DNA of 64,000 nt from Cytobacillus sp. NCCP-133 (GCF_026011715.1 NZ_BRVM01000003.1:219654-283653); one strand, 5' to 3'. Positions 24,895 to 34,359 are shown, counted from the first letter of the stretch. Made by a program: numbers and translations. Notes: a model not told the origin generated them from the letters alone.

Positions 24895-25134
24895 TTACTC
24901 CATTGTCTCATCAAGGCGTTTTCTACATTTCTTACTATGACATCTTGGAGTCCTTCCATCGTGCATCAATTCACTAGAATGGACATGCTTAGGAAGAATT
25001 TCTCCTGGAACTCTAACCACGCAAATATCTTTATGTACCTTATTACTTTCATATTCGTTAGAATCATAGATAATATCGTTTTTCCCCTTATAACCTTCCT
25101 TTTTATGCCTAACAGTTTGTCCGACCTTTAACAT
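24895..25134 (-). CDS. Small hypothetical protein
   Basis: This 79-residue basic protein contains two CxxxC-like cysteines near the end (RCHSKKC) and the N-terminal stretch MLKVGQTVRHKKEGYKGKND, reminiscent of a KOW/SH3-like fold. The start at 25134 is chosen because AGGAGGGATTC precedes it; a longer in-frame form to 25218 lacks such a site. It lies between radC-like and rep-like genes and is of unknown function. Confidence 0.5.
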   Translation of the reverse strand: MLKVGQTVRHKKEGYKGKNDIIYDSNEYESNKVHKDICVVRVPGEILPKHVHSSELMHDGRTPRCHSKKCRKRLDETME

Positions 25135-25393
25135 AATAAGAATCCCTCCTAGCTTTGATAATACATTATATGAACTAAAAGGGATTCTATTACTATATTC
25201 ACTATCTGATAGATTCATAATAAGTTGTAAAATTGGTTATCACTTAATTGGTTATAACGATAATGTTTATTGGTAACTCCCCTTTACATATAGGTCTATC
25301 CCTAGTTTTGTCCGCTTTTTATTCACTTACTGTTATATTAAAGCCATTGAATCTATATATAATCCTATGAAAATGTTGGTTTTGTAACACCTA

Positions 25394-26305
25394 TTATAAA
25401 AAAAATTCGTTGTCCTGCTTTCTCCATTTTAATATGGCATCTTTATATTGTGATAATAAAGATTTAACGAAACCTAATTCATTCAAAATACGTATGACTC
25501 GGTTTCTTTTACGAACATCTAACTGTTTTAATGTCGCTATCATTGAATACTTGCCATTATTAATTGCCTGTACATTATATTGTCTTAAAATATCATTTAT
25601 ATCTTTAGTTTCAGCATTAACAAGGATAACATCTTCAAATAGCTTCAATTCTGTTACACTATTCAAAAAAGTAATTAGAGTCATTTGTTCTGTTTTATCA
25701 TATGACCTTGTAGTCTCTATCCTTGTCCAAACGATGCTTATCCCCTGTTCTTTCCCTTTGTCATATATCCGTATTCTTATTTTGCTATGAGTGCTTCCCA
25801 GATACAGAGTACCTTTTTCAAAATACCTTTCATCTATCTTTCTAAAATCCGAACACCACCATATTTTATTCATACACTCATATGGGTCAAGACCAAAGAA
25901 ATCTAACTTTGTATCTACCTTTTTTACAAATATTCGTTGCACATCAGTTACTAAAAATCGACACCATTCATACAACTGTTTTGGAGAAAGCCCTCCTTTA
26001 GACGGATTAATCCTTATTTTGACTGCAGGGACACATGGAAATATTGGTTCAAGCATAACTGTAACACAACCTAAAGAATAACTGACCTTATATGGCTGCT
26101 TCTCGTTTGCTTTAAGATATTCTTTTCTAAAGAGGGGCTCAATTTCATAAAATCCAGCCGCTAAAGATGAGTCTGTCAATACCTCGATTCCATCAATCGG
26201 GCAGTCGCCTATCTCATTGTGTTGTTCAAACAAATAGGAATACGTTATAGCAACAGACGACGGTAATTGTTGTACCTTAGTGTTCCAAGTCTTTGATAAC
26301 TTCAA
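25394..26305 (-). CDS. Replication-initiator-like protein (Rep_trans/NicK type)
   Basis: This 303-residue protein has the motif TLYLGSTHSKIRIRIYDKGKE (about 170-190) followed by VWTRIETT, matching the core of rolling-circle Rep_trans initiators and ICE relaxases such as NicK. Tyrosines in the core could serve as nucleophile. It has a TTG start with GGGGAAG upstream. It is divergent from the repressor gene 26642 and may support replication of the excised circle. The family call is moderately firm; replication of the element is inference. Confidence 0.65.
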   Translation of the reverse strand: MKLSKTWNTKVQQLPSSVAITYSYLFEQHNEIGDCPIDGIEVLTDSSLAAGFYEIEPLFRKEYLKANEKQPYKVSYSLGCVTVMLEPIFPCVPAVKIRINPSKGGLSPKQLYEWCRFLVTDVQRIFVKKVDTKLDFFGLDPYECMNKIWWCSDFRKIDERYFEKGTLYLGSTHSKIRIRIYDKGKEQGISIVWTRIETTRSYDKTEQMTLITFLNSVTELKLFEDVILVNAETKDINDILRQYNVQAINNGKYSMIATLKQLDVRKRNRVIRILNELGFVKSLLSQYKDAILKWRKQDNEFFL

Positions 26306-26641
26306 AGCTACTTCCCCTATGCTGGTAAAACCAGAGGAGCATTATATTAACTTAAAGTATAAGTTTACTCCTCAAGGTCTCTATTGGTATACGGTTAGAG
26401 GAGTGGCAACCATATTATACCGACCTTAGCTAGTACCTGGTGTTCAAGCTTGTTCCAAACCTGATTAAACTAGATATATTGTATACAGCTTAATATAAAT
26501 TGCAGCTAATACCTTATGTTATAGTAAACAATACATATTGTTAATTAAAATTCTTACACTATCTAAATAATATAGTATTATATTGAATTATTATTGTAAA
26601 TAACAAATCTTACATTTATAATAGAATAGAGGTGATTAATA
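26306..26641. promoter_or_regulatory. Divergent control region between rep-like and repressor genes
   Basis: No gene is seen. A compound dyad (GAGGAG...AACTTA...TAAGTT...CTCCTC, about 26334-26376) lies next to the rep-like start, and another GAGGAG follows near 26397. It is a candidate operator or attenuator. The right part carries the repressor promoter described separately. Confidence 0.5.
26594..26622 (+). promoter_or_regulatory. Promoter of the XRE repressor gene
   Basis: TTGTAA (26594-26599) and TATAAT (26617-26622) are separated by 17 bp. The start codon at 26642 lies 20 bp after the -10 box with a GAGGTGA site between. Confidence 0.75.
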
Positions 26642-27199
26642 ATGACATTTTCGCAAAAAGTTAAGAGAAAACGTTCAGATTTGGGACTTAGTCTACGTCA
26701 ACTATCAGAAAAAACCGGTATTTCACACGCACACATATCCGATATAGAGAAGGAAAAACATCCTCCTTCATTTGAAGCATCGTTAAAATTAGCTAAGGCA
26801 CTCGAATTGGATATTAAAGAAATCATCATCGAAACGTACCAGGCTCAGTTAAGACAGTCTTTAATGGAATTAGTTAAAACATGTCATGAAAATAATATTC
26901 GGATTCCCTATGAAGAGTGGGTTAAATCTAATTTACCAATGCAACCACTTGGAACTGAAGAAAGTAAAATCAGTGATGCGGCTTTTAAAATTGCTACAGC
27001 TTTGTTTAATGATTCAAATCAGTTTTCTGTTGAAGAAAAAATTAATCTACTTACAGCTATTTCAGCATCCTCAAATCAAGGAACAGTGTATACCTTCCTT
27101 CAAAGGCTCTTAGAACCTATCAGTATCGCTTGTGGATTAAAAGGGAGTCTTAAAGTGAATGAAGATATAAACAGATATATTAAAGAGTTAAGTTCTTAA
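26642..27199 (+). CDS. XRE-family repressor of the element
   Basis: This 185-residue protein has an N-terminal Cro/CI helix-turn-helix (residues 5-60, RQLSEKTGISHAHISDIEKEKH) and a C-terminal helical part of unknown type without a LexA-like peptidase motif. The start has GAGGTGATTA. It is followed by a small gene and the recombinase in the same direction, and it is divergent from the rep-like gene. It probably controls both units, like repressors of other integrative elements. Confidence 0.8.
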   Translation: MTFSQKVKRKRSDLGLSLRQLSEKTGISHAHISDIEKEKHPPSFEASLKLAKALELDIKEIIIETYQAQLRQSLMELVKTCHENNIRIPYEEWVKSNLPMQPLGTEESKISDAAFKIATALFNDSNQFSVEEKINLLTAISASSNQGTVYTFLQRLLEPISIACGLKGSLKVNEDINRYIKELSS

Positions 27200-27229
27200 G
27201 GAAGTAAGTTTTAAAAGGATGTGTTAATT

Positions 27230-27403
27230 ATGAATATGTGGCAGAAAACAAAACCTTTTTATAATGAACTTAAAAGCTTACCTATTGAATCACAAAATGG
27301 TAAGCATAACAAACAAATATTTATAGCCGCGGTGTCTCAAGCAATTAACCGTGTTAAATACAAGGATTATAAAACACACATAGAAACGGAGGGAAAAGAA
27401 TGA
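27230..27403 (+). CDS. Small protein upstream of and coupled to the recombinase
   Basis: This 57-residue basic protein (start MNMWQKTKPFYNELKSLP) is unrecognised. ATG at 27230 follows AAAGGATG at proper distance and is preferred over a GTG at 27221. Its TGA overlaps the ATG of the recombinase (ATGA), so the two are translationally coupled. A recombination directionality factor or accessory protein is possible from position and size. Confidence 0.6.
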   Translation: MNMWQKTKPFYNELKSLPIESQNGKHNKQIFIAAVSQAINRVKYKDYKTHIETEGKE

Positions 27404-29199
27404 ACATTAAAAAGGCAGTAATATATGCTCGTGTAAGTACAGAAGAGCAAGCAACCGAAGGATTTAGTATTAAGGCTCAGTTATCCGAACTATACAGACA
27501 AGCAGAACTGTTGAACATGGAAGTTATTAATGAGTACATAGATGAGGGCGTAAGTGGTAAGAGTATCGCTGGCCGTCCAGAAATGAAAAAACTATTAGCT
27601 GATGCACGTCATAGAAAATTTGATATTGTTCTGGTATATAAATTAGACCGTGTTTCAAGAAAATTAAAAGATGCTTTGGAAATTAGCGATGAACTGGAAC
27701 GTAATAATGTTCAATTGATGAGTTTAAATGAAAACTTTGATACGACAACTCCTATGGGTAAAATGGTGTTTCAAATGATAAGCTCGTTTGCTGAATTAGA
27801 ACGTAACACCATTGTTGGCCGTGTCAAAATGGGGATGACAGAACGAGCAAAGCAAGGGAAATTCAACGGAGGACTTTGCCTAGGATACGATAGTATTAAT
27901 AAACATTTAGTCATAAATGATGCTGAAGCTATCATCGTGAAGGAGATTTTTAACCTTGCTGAACAAGGATTAGGATTAAAGGCTATAACACATCGTATAA
28001 ATGAAAAAGGATTTAAATCAAAACGGGATAAACTTTTCTCCACTAATGCAATTAAACAAATATTAGATAATTCAATGTACATTGGTAAAATACGCTTCAA
28101 TCAAGTTGAGGATTGGAATGAAAAACGCCGCAGAGGTAAAAATGAGAACTTTATTCTTGCAGATGGAGAGCATGAACCAATTATTACTCAAGAACAATGG
28201 GATAAAGTGCAGAGTATCCGTCAAAAAAGGTCTATCAAGCCATCCCGCTCACAAGAGCCATATATTCTCAGTGGCTTATTAAAATGCCCTGTATGCGGTC
28301 ACGGAATGGTTCCGAGTCGTTCAAAAGGAGCTGCAGGTCAGACTTATCGTTACTATACTTGTGGCCAGTATCATAATAAAGGCAAAGAAGCATGTCGACC
28401 AAATTCAATACGTGCCGACAAAGCCGAACAACATGTATTTGAAGAGTTATTACGTATTGTCTCACAACCATCAGCATTAAAGAAAATCATTGCAGAAACC
28501 AATAAGCAGAGAAGTCATTCAATGGAGCCAATTCAAGAGGAAATAAAGCTGCTAAAGTCTAAGGTTAACAAAATCACAGGCCATATAGATAAACTAATGA
28601 ATGCTCTTCTTGACGAGGAACTGCCAAAAGAAATTGTTAAACCAAAGCTAGTTTCTTCCCAGGAACAAAAAAAGCAGCTAGAAGAACGCCTGGAAGCGTT
28701 AAATACGGAAATAACAGAAGCCGATACTTCACCTGTTGACTATGATTCAGTACAACAACTATTAGGGGACTTTCAGGTTTTACTCTCACGGGTTGAGCCA
28801 GAAGAACAAAAGATACTGCTCCGCTCTATCATCAAAGACATCCAGGTAAGTCTGGAAGCCCCACGTGGTATAGGTCGTCATATTACAAAGATTAACCTTT
28901 TCTTTGATTTCACTATCGATGCTATGGCCGATAGCTACGAATTATTGCAAAGTATTTATCCTGACCTTGAGCAGCAGCTAGATACTTGGTCAACAAGCTC
29001 CATTTCATACGGTAAATATAAAAGGGACATGCTTGAGTCCCTTAATAGTTTACCTTTATTTATGGTACGGTTCACCCCGATTAATCCGAAATGCCCGATA
29101 AACCTGTTCCAAGAGTATCAGCTTCATCAGCTGATGAGGAAACGTCATTTTCGAAAAAGAAAGCTTCTCATCCGCCCGCTGCAAAACCTCCTGGCTTAA
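27400..29199 (+). CDS. Large serine recombinase of the element (Ccr-like)
   Basis: The N-terminal resolvase domain has the catalytic serine in YARVSTEEQ (Ser13), then [12 protein letters not shown] and the E-helix region [19 protein letters not shown] recombinase domain (about 160-260), a zinc ribbon (KCPVCGHGM ... [12 protein letters not shown], about 305-335) and a coiled coil (about 365-455) follow. This is the layout of SCC Ccr proteins and phage integrases. Residues 554-599 are encoded by antisense of rlmH beyond the attachment repeat. In the excised circle the same frame would read FMIRFTVTLDRVK and stop, giving 566 residues. ATG overlaps the upstream gene. Confidence 0.93.
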   Translation: MNIKKAVIYARVSTEEQATEGFSIKAQLSELYRQAELLNMEVINEYIDEGVSGKSIAGRPEMKKLLADARHRKFDIVLVYKLDRVSRKLKDALEISDELERNNVQLMSLNENFDTTTPMGKMVFQMISSFAELERNTIVGRVKMGMTERAKQGKFNGGLCLGYDSINKHLVINDAEAIIVKEIFNLAEQGLGLKAITHRINEKGFKSKRDKLFSTNAIKQILDNSMYIGKIRFNQVEDWNEKRRRGKNENFILADGEHEPIITQEQWDKVQSIRQKRSIKPSRSQEPYILSGLLKCPVCGHGMVPSRSKGAAGQTYRYYTCGQYHNKGKEACRPNSIRADKAEQHVFEELLRIVSQPSALKKIIAETNKQRSHSMEPIQEEIKLLKSKVNKITGHIDKLMNALLDEELPKEIVKPKLVSSQEQKKQLEERLEALNTEITEADTSPVDYDSVQQLLGDFQVLLSRVEPEEQKILLRSIIKDIQVSLEAPRGIGRHITKINLFFDFTIDAMADSYELLQSIYPDLEQQLDTWSTSSISYGKYKRDMLESLNSLPLFMVRFTPINPKCPINLFQEYQLHQLMRKRHFRKRKLLIRPLQNLLA

Positions 29200-29535
29200 T
29201 CCAAGTGATCCCCCGATAACAAAAGCAATTCTGCTTTTCCCGTATGTAGCTAGTTTATCGAGAGTGTCCGCAAGCTCTTCCGATGATTTCATTTTCCCTT
29301 CGATAGCCAATGCAATGACATGGGCATCTAGATGGATCTTCGTAAGGATCCGTTCCCCCTCTTTTTGCTTAACCTGAATCATTTCCGTTTCACTTAATTC
29401 CTCCGGAGCTTTTTCATCCGATACCTCTATGATATCCATTTTGGCATATGCCGACAGTCTTTTTAAGTATTCGTCAATTCCTTGCTTCAGGTATTTTTCT
29501 TTTAGCTTTCCGACCGTAATAATTGAGATATTCAC
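29056..29535 (-). CDS. rlmH: 23S rRNA (pseudouridine1915-N3)-methyltransferase RlmH
   Basis: This 159-residue SPOUT methyltransferase methylates pseudouridine 1915 in helix 69 of 23S rRNA. Features are the [18 protein letters not shown] segment, the AdoMet-binding [10 protein letters not shown] (about 103-112) and the C-terminal [20 protein letters not shown] with [10 protein letters not shown]. Length and sequence are intact despite integration: the element supplies a TAA stop right after the last lysine codon. The start is GTG with GAGGAC upstream. The 3' end is the attachment site of the SCC-like element and is overlapped antisense by the recombinase. Confidence 0.97.
   Translation of the reverse strand: MNISIITVGKLKEKYLKQGIDEYLKRLSAYAKMDIIEVSDEKAPEELSETEMIQVKQKEGERILTKIHLDAHVIALAIEGKMKSSEELADTLDKLATYGKSRIAFVIGGSLGLSQEVLQRADEKLSFSKMTFPHQLMKLILLEQVYRAFRINRGEPYHK
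29058..29076. repeat. Right attachment site (att) within rlmH
   Basis: This copy, ATTTATGGTACGGTTCACC, encodes the last residues of RlmH on the minus strand and differs at one position from the left copy at 6293-6311. The recombinase reads through it in frame. Confidence 0.85.
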
Positions 29536-29560
29536 AGCTCGTCCTCACTTTACAAACAAG

Positions 29561-29868
29561 ATATCCACATAAGTTATCCACATGTCCACAATTTTCATCC
29601 ACATCTTGTATGGGATCACTCGTTCGCTACAACATACATTGCGTTATTTTGACAATATTCACAGGGTGTTGATAACTTTTTTTCCTCTTCAATTTTTGTT
29701 AATTGTGGGAATGTTTCGTACTCATCGACGACTGTATCTATTGCCAGATCAACATGTTCCTCACAGCAGTAAATCATTTTTAGCTTGCTCCTTTTTAGGC
29801 TGGCAGCCTGTTTTTTTATTCCGTTCTGTGGATAATTTTTATTTTTCCATGTATACAACTTATCCACA
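29561..29868. promoter_or_regulatory. DnaA-box cluster around yyzF
   Basis: Three perfect boxes are present: TTATCCACA at 29574-29582 and 29860-29868 (plus) and at 29827-29835 (minus). Near matches include ATATCCACA at 29561 and TGTCCACA near 29584. Clusters of DnaA boxes at this locus (yydA = rlmH) are, as I recall, described in Bacillus subtilis, where they tune initiation by titrating DnaA. Confidence 0.7.
29616..29777 (-). CDS. yyzF: CxxH/CxxC protein, YyzF family
   Basis: This 53-residue protein starts MIYCCEEHVDLAIDTVVDE and ends with CEYCQNNAMYVV, the paired CxxH and CxxC metal-binding motifs of the family. The start at 29777 is chosen because AAAGGAG lies upstream and family members begin with MIYCCEEH; a longer in-frame form is unsupported. 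It lies between htrC and rlmH, as in other bacilli. Function is unknown. Confidence 0.85.
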   Translation of the reverse strand: MIYCCEEHVDLAIDTVVDEYETFPQLTKIEEEKKLSTPCEYCQNNAMYVVANE

Positions 29869-29892
29869 TCTCATCTTATCAAAACAACAAAA

Positions 29893-29928
29893 AACAGGAA
29901 AGCGCTAACCGCTTCCCCGTTTAGTATT
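29893..29928 (-). terminator. Terminator of the htrC unit
   Basis: On the minus strand GGAAGCG and CGCTTTCC pair (with one bulged base) and are followed by TGTTTTTTG. It lies 11 bp after the htrC stop codon. Confidence 0.65.
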
Positions 29929-29938
29929 TCCTGTATTC

Positions 29939-31165
29939 CTAAAATGTCTCGCCGCTCAGTTTAATTGTTGTTTCCTTCAGTTTGCCTTCACGATAAAACT
30001 TTATTTTCATTTGTTCTCCTACAGCTTTTTTCGTATAAAGGTGCTGGCGCAGCTCAATGATGTCCTTTATCTCTTCACCATCCATCTCAACAATAACATC
30101 CATCTCTTTCAAACCGGCCTGCGCAGCAGGAGAATTCGGCTCTACCGAAGTAATAGCCACTCCGGTTTTAACATCTTGAGGGAGCTTCAGCGCTTCCTGC
30201 TGGTAATAGCCTGGAATATCAGATACGGAAGATAATTGAATGCCCATGTAAGGACGTCTCACCTCTCCAAATTTCTCGAGGTCATCAATGACAGGTTGGG
30301 CATAGTTAATTGGAATAGCTAAGCCAATTCCTTCAACAGCCTGAGTAGCAATTTTCATGGAGTTTATGCCAACAAGCTGGCCGCTGATATTCACTAAAGC
30401 ACCGCCGCTGTTTCCTGGGTTAATGGCAGCATCCGTTTGAAGAACCTCAGCCTGCCAATCAATCGTCCCATTTTGGTCAATATCAACGGGCACCGCCCTT
30501 TCGACTCCAGAAATAATCCCCTGTGTAACAGAGCCTGAAAATTGGCCTAGAGGGTTTCCGATTGCTATAACTGGTTCCCCTGGCTTTAGGGTATCTGAAT
30601 CGCCAAACTCAGCAACTGTCTTAATTTCCTTCGCCTCAACCTCAAGCACAGCCAGATCAGTCCATATATCGCTTCCAACAAGCTTTGCTGGAATCTTCGT
30701 GCCATCTTGCAAGCTCACTTCAAGTTCCGTTGCCCCTTCCACTACATGGTGGTTTGTGACAATGAAAGCTGTATTTCCCTCTTTTTTATAGATGACTCCT
30801 GATCCTGTTCCAGCAGGCTGTGCACCGCCATTTCCGCCATTAGACCAAAATCCCGCAGTTTGAATATTAGTAATGCTCACAACTGCATCACCAGCTTTAT
30901 CAACAGCCTTGGTTACATCGGTTACAACATCAAGAGTGACATTTTGAACATTGGCATTGCCATTGTTTACACCTGCTTCCTTCTGCAATTCCGCATCCGG
31001 TTCAACCGTATAAGGGAGCACATTATAATCGGATAGTTTAGGCACTGCGACAATAATAAGAATGGCACCTAAAATAATGCCAATGAGGCTGGCCAGAAAA
31101 TAACCGCCTTTATTGCCTTTTTGCTCCTTATATCGGTTCTGATGATCTTGATCATAATAACCCAA
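29939..31165 (-). CDS. htrC: HtrA-like membrane-anchored serine protease
   Basis: This 408-residue protease has a cytoplasmic N-terminus, one membrane segment (about 22-42, FLASLIGIILGAILIIV) and an extracellular trypsin-like domain with the triad in VTNHHVVEG (His), WTDLAVLEV (Asp) and NPGNSGGALV (Ser). A C-terminal PDZ domain begins near residue 310. It degrades or refolds damaged proteins outside the membrane. Its place after walJ corresponds to yyxA (htrC) of B. subtilis. The start is TTG with AAAGGA upstream. Confidence 0.9.
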   Translation of the reverse strand: MGYYDQDHQNRYKEQKGNKGGYFLASLIGIILGAILIIVAVPKLSDYNVLPYTVEPDAELQKEAGVNNGNANVQNVTLDVVTDVTKAVDKAGDAVVSITNIQTAGFWSNGGNGGAQPAGTGSGVIYKKEGNTAFIVTNHHVVEGATELEVSLQDGTKIPAKLVGSDIWTDLAVLEVEAKEIKTVAEFGDSDTLKPGEPVIAIGNPLGQFSGSVTQGIISGVERAVPVDIDQNGTIDWQAEVLQTDAAINPGNSGGALVNISGQLVGINSMKIATQAVEGIGLAIPINYAQPVIDDLEKFGEVRRPYMGIQLSSVSDIPGYYQQEALKLPQDVKTGVAITSVEPNSPAAQAGLKEMDVIVEMDGEEIKDIIELRQHLYTKKAVGEQMKIKFYREGKLKETTIKLSGETF

Positions 31166-31433
31166 GCCGCACCAATCCTTTCTTTATCATTACAGAAACA
31201 CTTTGCTTCTCCCTGTACCGGAAGAAGCCGTTTAAGAATAATTGCTAAAATTTATTCTTCCTTTATACCCAATATTATACTCTCTCGATTTTAAAAATCT
31301 AAACAAAATGCATGGGTGAAAGAAATCTTACGACTTTGTTCATATTTTTGTTTAAAATTTTTAAAAAATGCCAAATAAAAAAGAAGGAGGAACAAAAACC
31401 AAAGATTTCGCTCATTCCTTTTTCACTTTTTTA

Positions 31434-32228
31434 TTAAACTGCCGTTAAAATGGTTGGTATCTTGGGGTCTGTATCGAAAAGATCAAATTGTTCACCTACA
31501 ATGATGCCTCGGCTCTCAAGTGTCTGTGTAACAGACATTCTCGCCAGATCCTTTATATTATTATCAAGGCTTAAATGGGCGAGATAGAAGCTCTTTGTCC
31601 GGTCTCCAGCCACTTCACTCATCGCAAAGGCAGCATCCTCATTTGATACATGCCCCACATCACTAAGGATTCTTCTTTTTATATTCCACGGATAGCGGCA
31701 CATACGAAGCATCTGGACATCATGGTTGCTTTCAAATACATAGGCCTCTGCATTCGAAATAAGCCCCTTCATACGGTCACTGACATACCCTGTATCGGTG
31801 ATTAACACAAGTTTTTTCCCATCTTGATGGAACACATAAAACATTGGGTCGGCCGCATCGTGAGAAACCCCAAAGGATTCAATATCCAGGGAACCGAATG
31901 TTTTAACGGTTTCCATATCAAAATGGAACTTTTGGTCAACGGGAACCTGTCCAATTAAACTGTCCATAGCCTGCCATGTTTTTTCATTCGCATAAATCGG
32001 CAAATTATATTTTCTTGCAAGAATACCGACACCTTTAATATGGTCACTATGCTCGTGGGTAACTAAAATGCCAGAAAGTTTCCCTGCATCCCGGTCAATT
32101 TGCTCAAATAAGGCTTCCGTTTGCTTACCGCTTAAACCGGCATCAACCAGAAAGGAATGTTCCTCCGTCTCGACAAAGATCGCATTCCCTGTACTGCCGC
32201 TCGCGAGAACGCTAAATTGTAAAGACAT
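31434..32228 (-). CDS. walJ: Metallo-beta-lactamase-fold exonuclease WalJ (YycJ)
   Basis: This 264-residue protein has the metal motif [10 protein letters not shown] (about 57-66) and the second motif GVSHDAADP, typical of the YycJ family of 5'-3' DNA exonucleases. It acts on DNA ends in repair. It lies 6 bp downstream of walI in the walRKHIJ operon, the standard gene order of Bacillota. ATG follows GTGGAGTGA. Confidence 0.93.
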   Translation of the reverse strand: MSLQFSVLASGSTGNAIFVETEEHSFLVDAGLSGKQTEALFEQIDRDAGKLSGILVTHEHSDHIKGVGILARKYNLPIYANEKTWQAMDSLIGQVPVDQKFHFDMETVKTFGSLDIESFGVSHDAADPMFYVFHQDGKKLVLITDTGYVSDRMKGLISNAEAYVFESNHDVQMLRMCRYPWNIKRRILSDVGHVSNEDAAFAMSEVAGDRTKSFYLAHLSLDNNIKDLARMSVTQTLESRGIIVGEQFDLFDTDPKIPTILTAV

Positions 32229-32234
32229 ATTCTC

Positions 32235-33047
32235 TCACTCCACTATTTTTTTTTCGTCGTTGGTTAACTGAATAATTTGCCCCTCGAAGGCATGGACAAA
32301 TAAATTTTCCTCGTCATTTATGACAAACCGCCAAGCAGGAGTCAGTACCTGGGAGGAACTTAAATGCACAAACGTAAAATAACCCAATTCCAAGTTGGTA
32401 ATCTTGGATTTTGGCTTTAACAAGCCGTTTTCACTAAGGGTTTCAATTGCCTTTAATGGCTGAATCACTTTTTCGCTTTCCTGCATCTCTTCAATTTCTT
32501 CAAGCAATGTCTGCTTATAAGATACAATTTCATTTTCGTCATTTAAGTAGAAAGTCAGCTCACCGTTTATATTCATATAGAACATCTTATCTTCAAATTG
32601 CTGATAATAAGTCAGCGTATTACTGTTTTTGCTTTTTTCCCAAAAACGATACTGATCACCGTATAAGACTTTATTTTTAATAAATGAATTAAGTTCTGAA
32701 GGGTTAAATTTCTCACTGATTTCATATGGTTCATCCAGGACTGAATTTAGGATCGTGCCATCCGTAATCTTGATGTCCTGCCCTTTCAGCTTTGTCCTTT
32801 TAGCCTCTTCTATTTCATCAGTATCAAAAACCATCGGCTTCGCGCTTAAGTATCTATCTTTCGGATTTGTTTTTGGAAGATCAACACCAAACTCAATTTC
32901 ATCCGTCTTAAGCCGCTTTTCAAATGATGCGTGTGCCATCGGTTCATATTGGCTTGAATCCTTCAATTTAAAAAATTCATACATCAAATAGATATCCAAG
33001 ACCAGGAAGGTTAAAATAAAGATTGTTTTGATTTTACTCCAATCCAT
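32235..33047 (-). CDS. walI: WalRK regulator WalI (YycI)
   Basis: This 270-residue protein has one N-terminal membrane segment (about 7-25, TIFILTFLVLDIYLMYEFF) and an extracellular YycI domain. With WalH it binds the sensor kinase WalK in the membrane and restrains it. It overlaps the end of walH by 14 bp, so translation is coupled, and ATG follows GGAGGGATG. Confidence 0.92.
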   Translation of the reverse strand: MDWSKIKTIFILTFLVLDIYLMYEFFKLKDSSQYEPMAHASFEKRLKTDEIEFGVDLPKTNPKDRYLSAKPMVFDTDEIEEAKRTKLKGQDIKITDGTILNSVLDEPYEISEKFNPSELNSFIKNKVLYGDQYRFWEKSKNSNTLTYYQQFEDKMFYMNINGELTFYLNDENEIVSYKQTLLEEIEEMQESEKVIQPLKAIETLSENGLLKPKSKITNLELGYFTFVHLSSSQVLTPAWRFVINDEENLFVHAFEGQIIQLTNDEKKIVE

Positions 33048-34359
33048 TATTCATCCCTCCTGTTTCATTGAGTGACACACTTTTCCATTCGCCTTCATAG
33101 CGGTAAAACCAGGATGGCTCTATTCGGACAAACATGGTTTGAGGGACTTTAACCATTTGGTACCCCAATTTAACATCCTCCAGATTTTTAGGATCAAAAC
33201 CTTCTAACTTCTGCAAAGAATCAATAATTGCCTTTCCGGAACTTAGTAATACTTCGGTAGTTTCTGCCCGCAGGCCAAGCTGGAAATTGCTGCGGTAATA
33301 TTCATAGATTTCATTTTGTCCCCAAACTTGGCGAATTTCAGAAATCTTTGAATCATCGCTGAAAACCGGGTAGCCTGAAGAATCATAAAGACGGAATATG
33401 ACTCTATGGTTTACTGGATCCATCTCAGCATATTGGTAATTATCTGTCCACCCGGCATGGCCATTTATAAACTCAATACTCTTTTTTAGCAGGTCTGCAG
33501 AAGGGAAGGTTGGATTATTGCCCGCAGCCGGCTTTACATATCGAAGTGTATTCTTAGCAGAATTCACCCGAAGCAAACTTAAAGTATCATTGTATTCTTC
33601 TTCTGATTGCTGATCATTTTTCTGAACAACACTTGGGTCACTGAATAAGGCATTTTTATATTTTTCAGAGTCCAGCTTTTTAGCCAGATATTGATATCTC
33701 TTCATTTTTGTATCTTCTGCTGGAAAGTATAGAGTTCTGTTAGCTGAAGCTTTATACGCAAAATACTCTTTGTATTCCCCAGTTACTTTAAAGAAGTTAC
33801 TTTTGAAATTCTGAATAAAAGAAGCAGGAACATGACTTCTATAAACCTGCTGGCTGTCCATGGAGACAAAATAGACGTTCCCATTATCCTTTTGAGTTTC
33901 ATCTACATCAATAACAATTCGATCAAATTGGAAGTTGGGGAGACTTTTATCGCCTACTTTTATGACGGATCTATATAAATCTATTGGAACAGAATCAGGA
34001 TAGGCAATCACTGCATTTCCCTCATTGTGAACAAAAGAGGGCAACCCATTCCCCTCCTTTTGGGAGGTGATATTTTCGAAATCAGTAAAGTTCCATCTGC
34101 TTATTTCTTTAATGATATTTTCGATCTCACTTGGACTGACAGTTCCGAAATGCTGATTTCCGTCATAGTGAAGCAAGAGGGTGTCCGGTCTTACCACTTT
34201 CCCGATTTCCTTTTTCGCTGCAATGGCAACTTCCTGGACCGTATTTGTCTGCTCCATGGTTTCGTAGTTGGGCTGATAGGTCCAAAGATTCCAGGTTAAC
34301 AACGCACTTGTCAAAACCAGGATGGTTAGTAGGATGGTTTTAATATTTTCATATGTCAT
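33034..34359 (-). CDS. walH: WalRK regulator WalH (YycH)
   Basis: This protein of 441 residues has one N-terminal membrane segment (TILLTILVLTSALLTWNLW) and a large extracellular YycH domain. It partners WalI in control of WalK. I take ATG at 34359, which overlaps the walK stop codon (ATGA); a TTG two codons upstream is less likely. The downstream gene walI overlaps its end. Confidence 0.92.
   Translation of the reverse strand: MTYENIKTILLTILVLTSALLTWNLWTYQPNYETMEQTNTVQEVAIAAKKEIGKVVRPDTLLLHYDGNQHFGTVSPSEIENIIKEISRWNFTDFENITSQKEGNGLPSFVHNEGNAVIAYPDSVPIDLYRSVIKVGDKSLPNFQFDRIVIDVDETQKDNGNVYFVSMDSQQVYRSHVPASFIQNFKSNFFKVTGEYKEYFAYKASANRTLYFPAEDTKMKRYQYLAKKLDSEKYKNALFSDPSVVQKNDQQSEEEYNDTLSLLRVNSAKNTLRYVKPAAGNNPTFPSADLLKKSIEFINGHAGWTDNYQYAEMDPVNHRVIFRLYDSSGYPVFSDDSKISEIRQVWGQNEIYEYYRSNFQLGLRAETTEVLLSSGKAIIDSLQKLEGFDPKNLEDVKLGYQMVKVPQTMFVRIEPSWFYRYEGEWKSVSLNETGGMNNGLE

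Larger units (their letters stand above)
6293..29076. mobile_element. SCC-like integrative element in the 3' end of rlmH carrying defence genes
   Basis: Nineteen-base direct repeats that differ at one position, ATTTATGATACGGTTCACC at 6293-6311 and ATTTATGGTACGGTTCACC at 29058-29076, bound 22.8 kb. The right copy is the 3' end of rlmH (encoding GEPYHK on the minus strand), and the left copy encodes the same six residues followed by TAG. Integration at exactly this codon context is the hallmark of staphylococcal SCC elements. The terminal gene is a large serine recombinase, as in ccr complexes. Cargo comprises an ATPase-subtilase pair, a SNF2/methyltransferase/helicase-nuclease operon, HNH and nuclease-like genes, a decayed DUF4268 gene, RadC-like and Rep-like proteins and a repressor. 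No conjugation genes are seen. Confidence 0.87.

Noticed and set aside
6293..29076. CRISPR array or Cas genes in the defence island
   Set aside because: No regularly spaced identical repeats of 25-40 bp and no cas-like protein are visible in the element.
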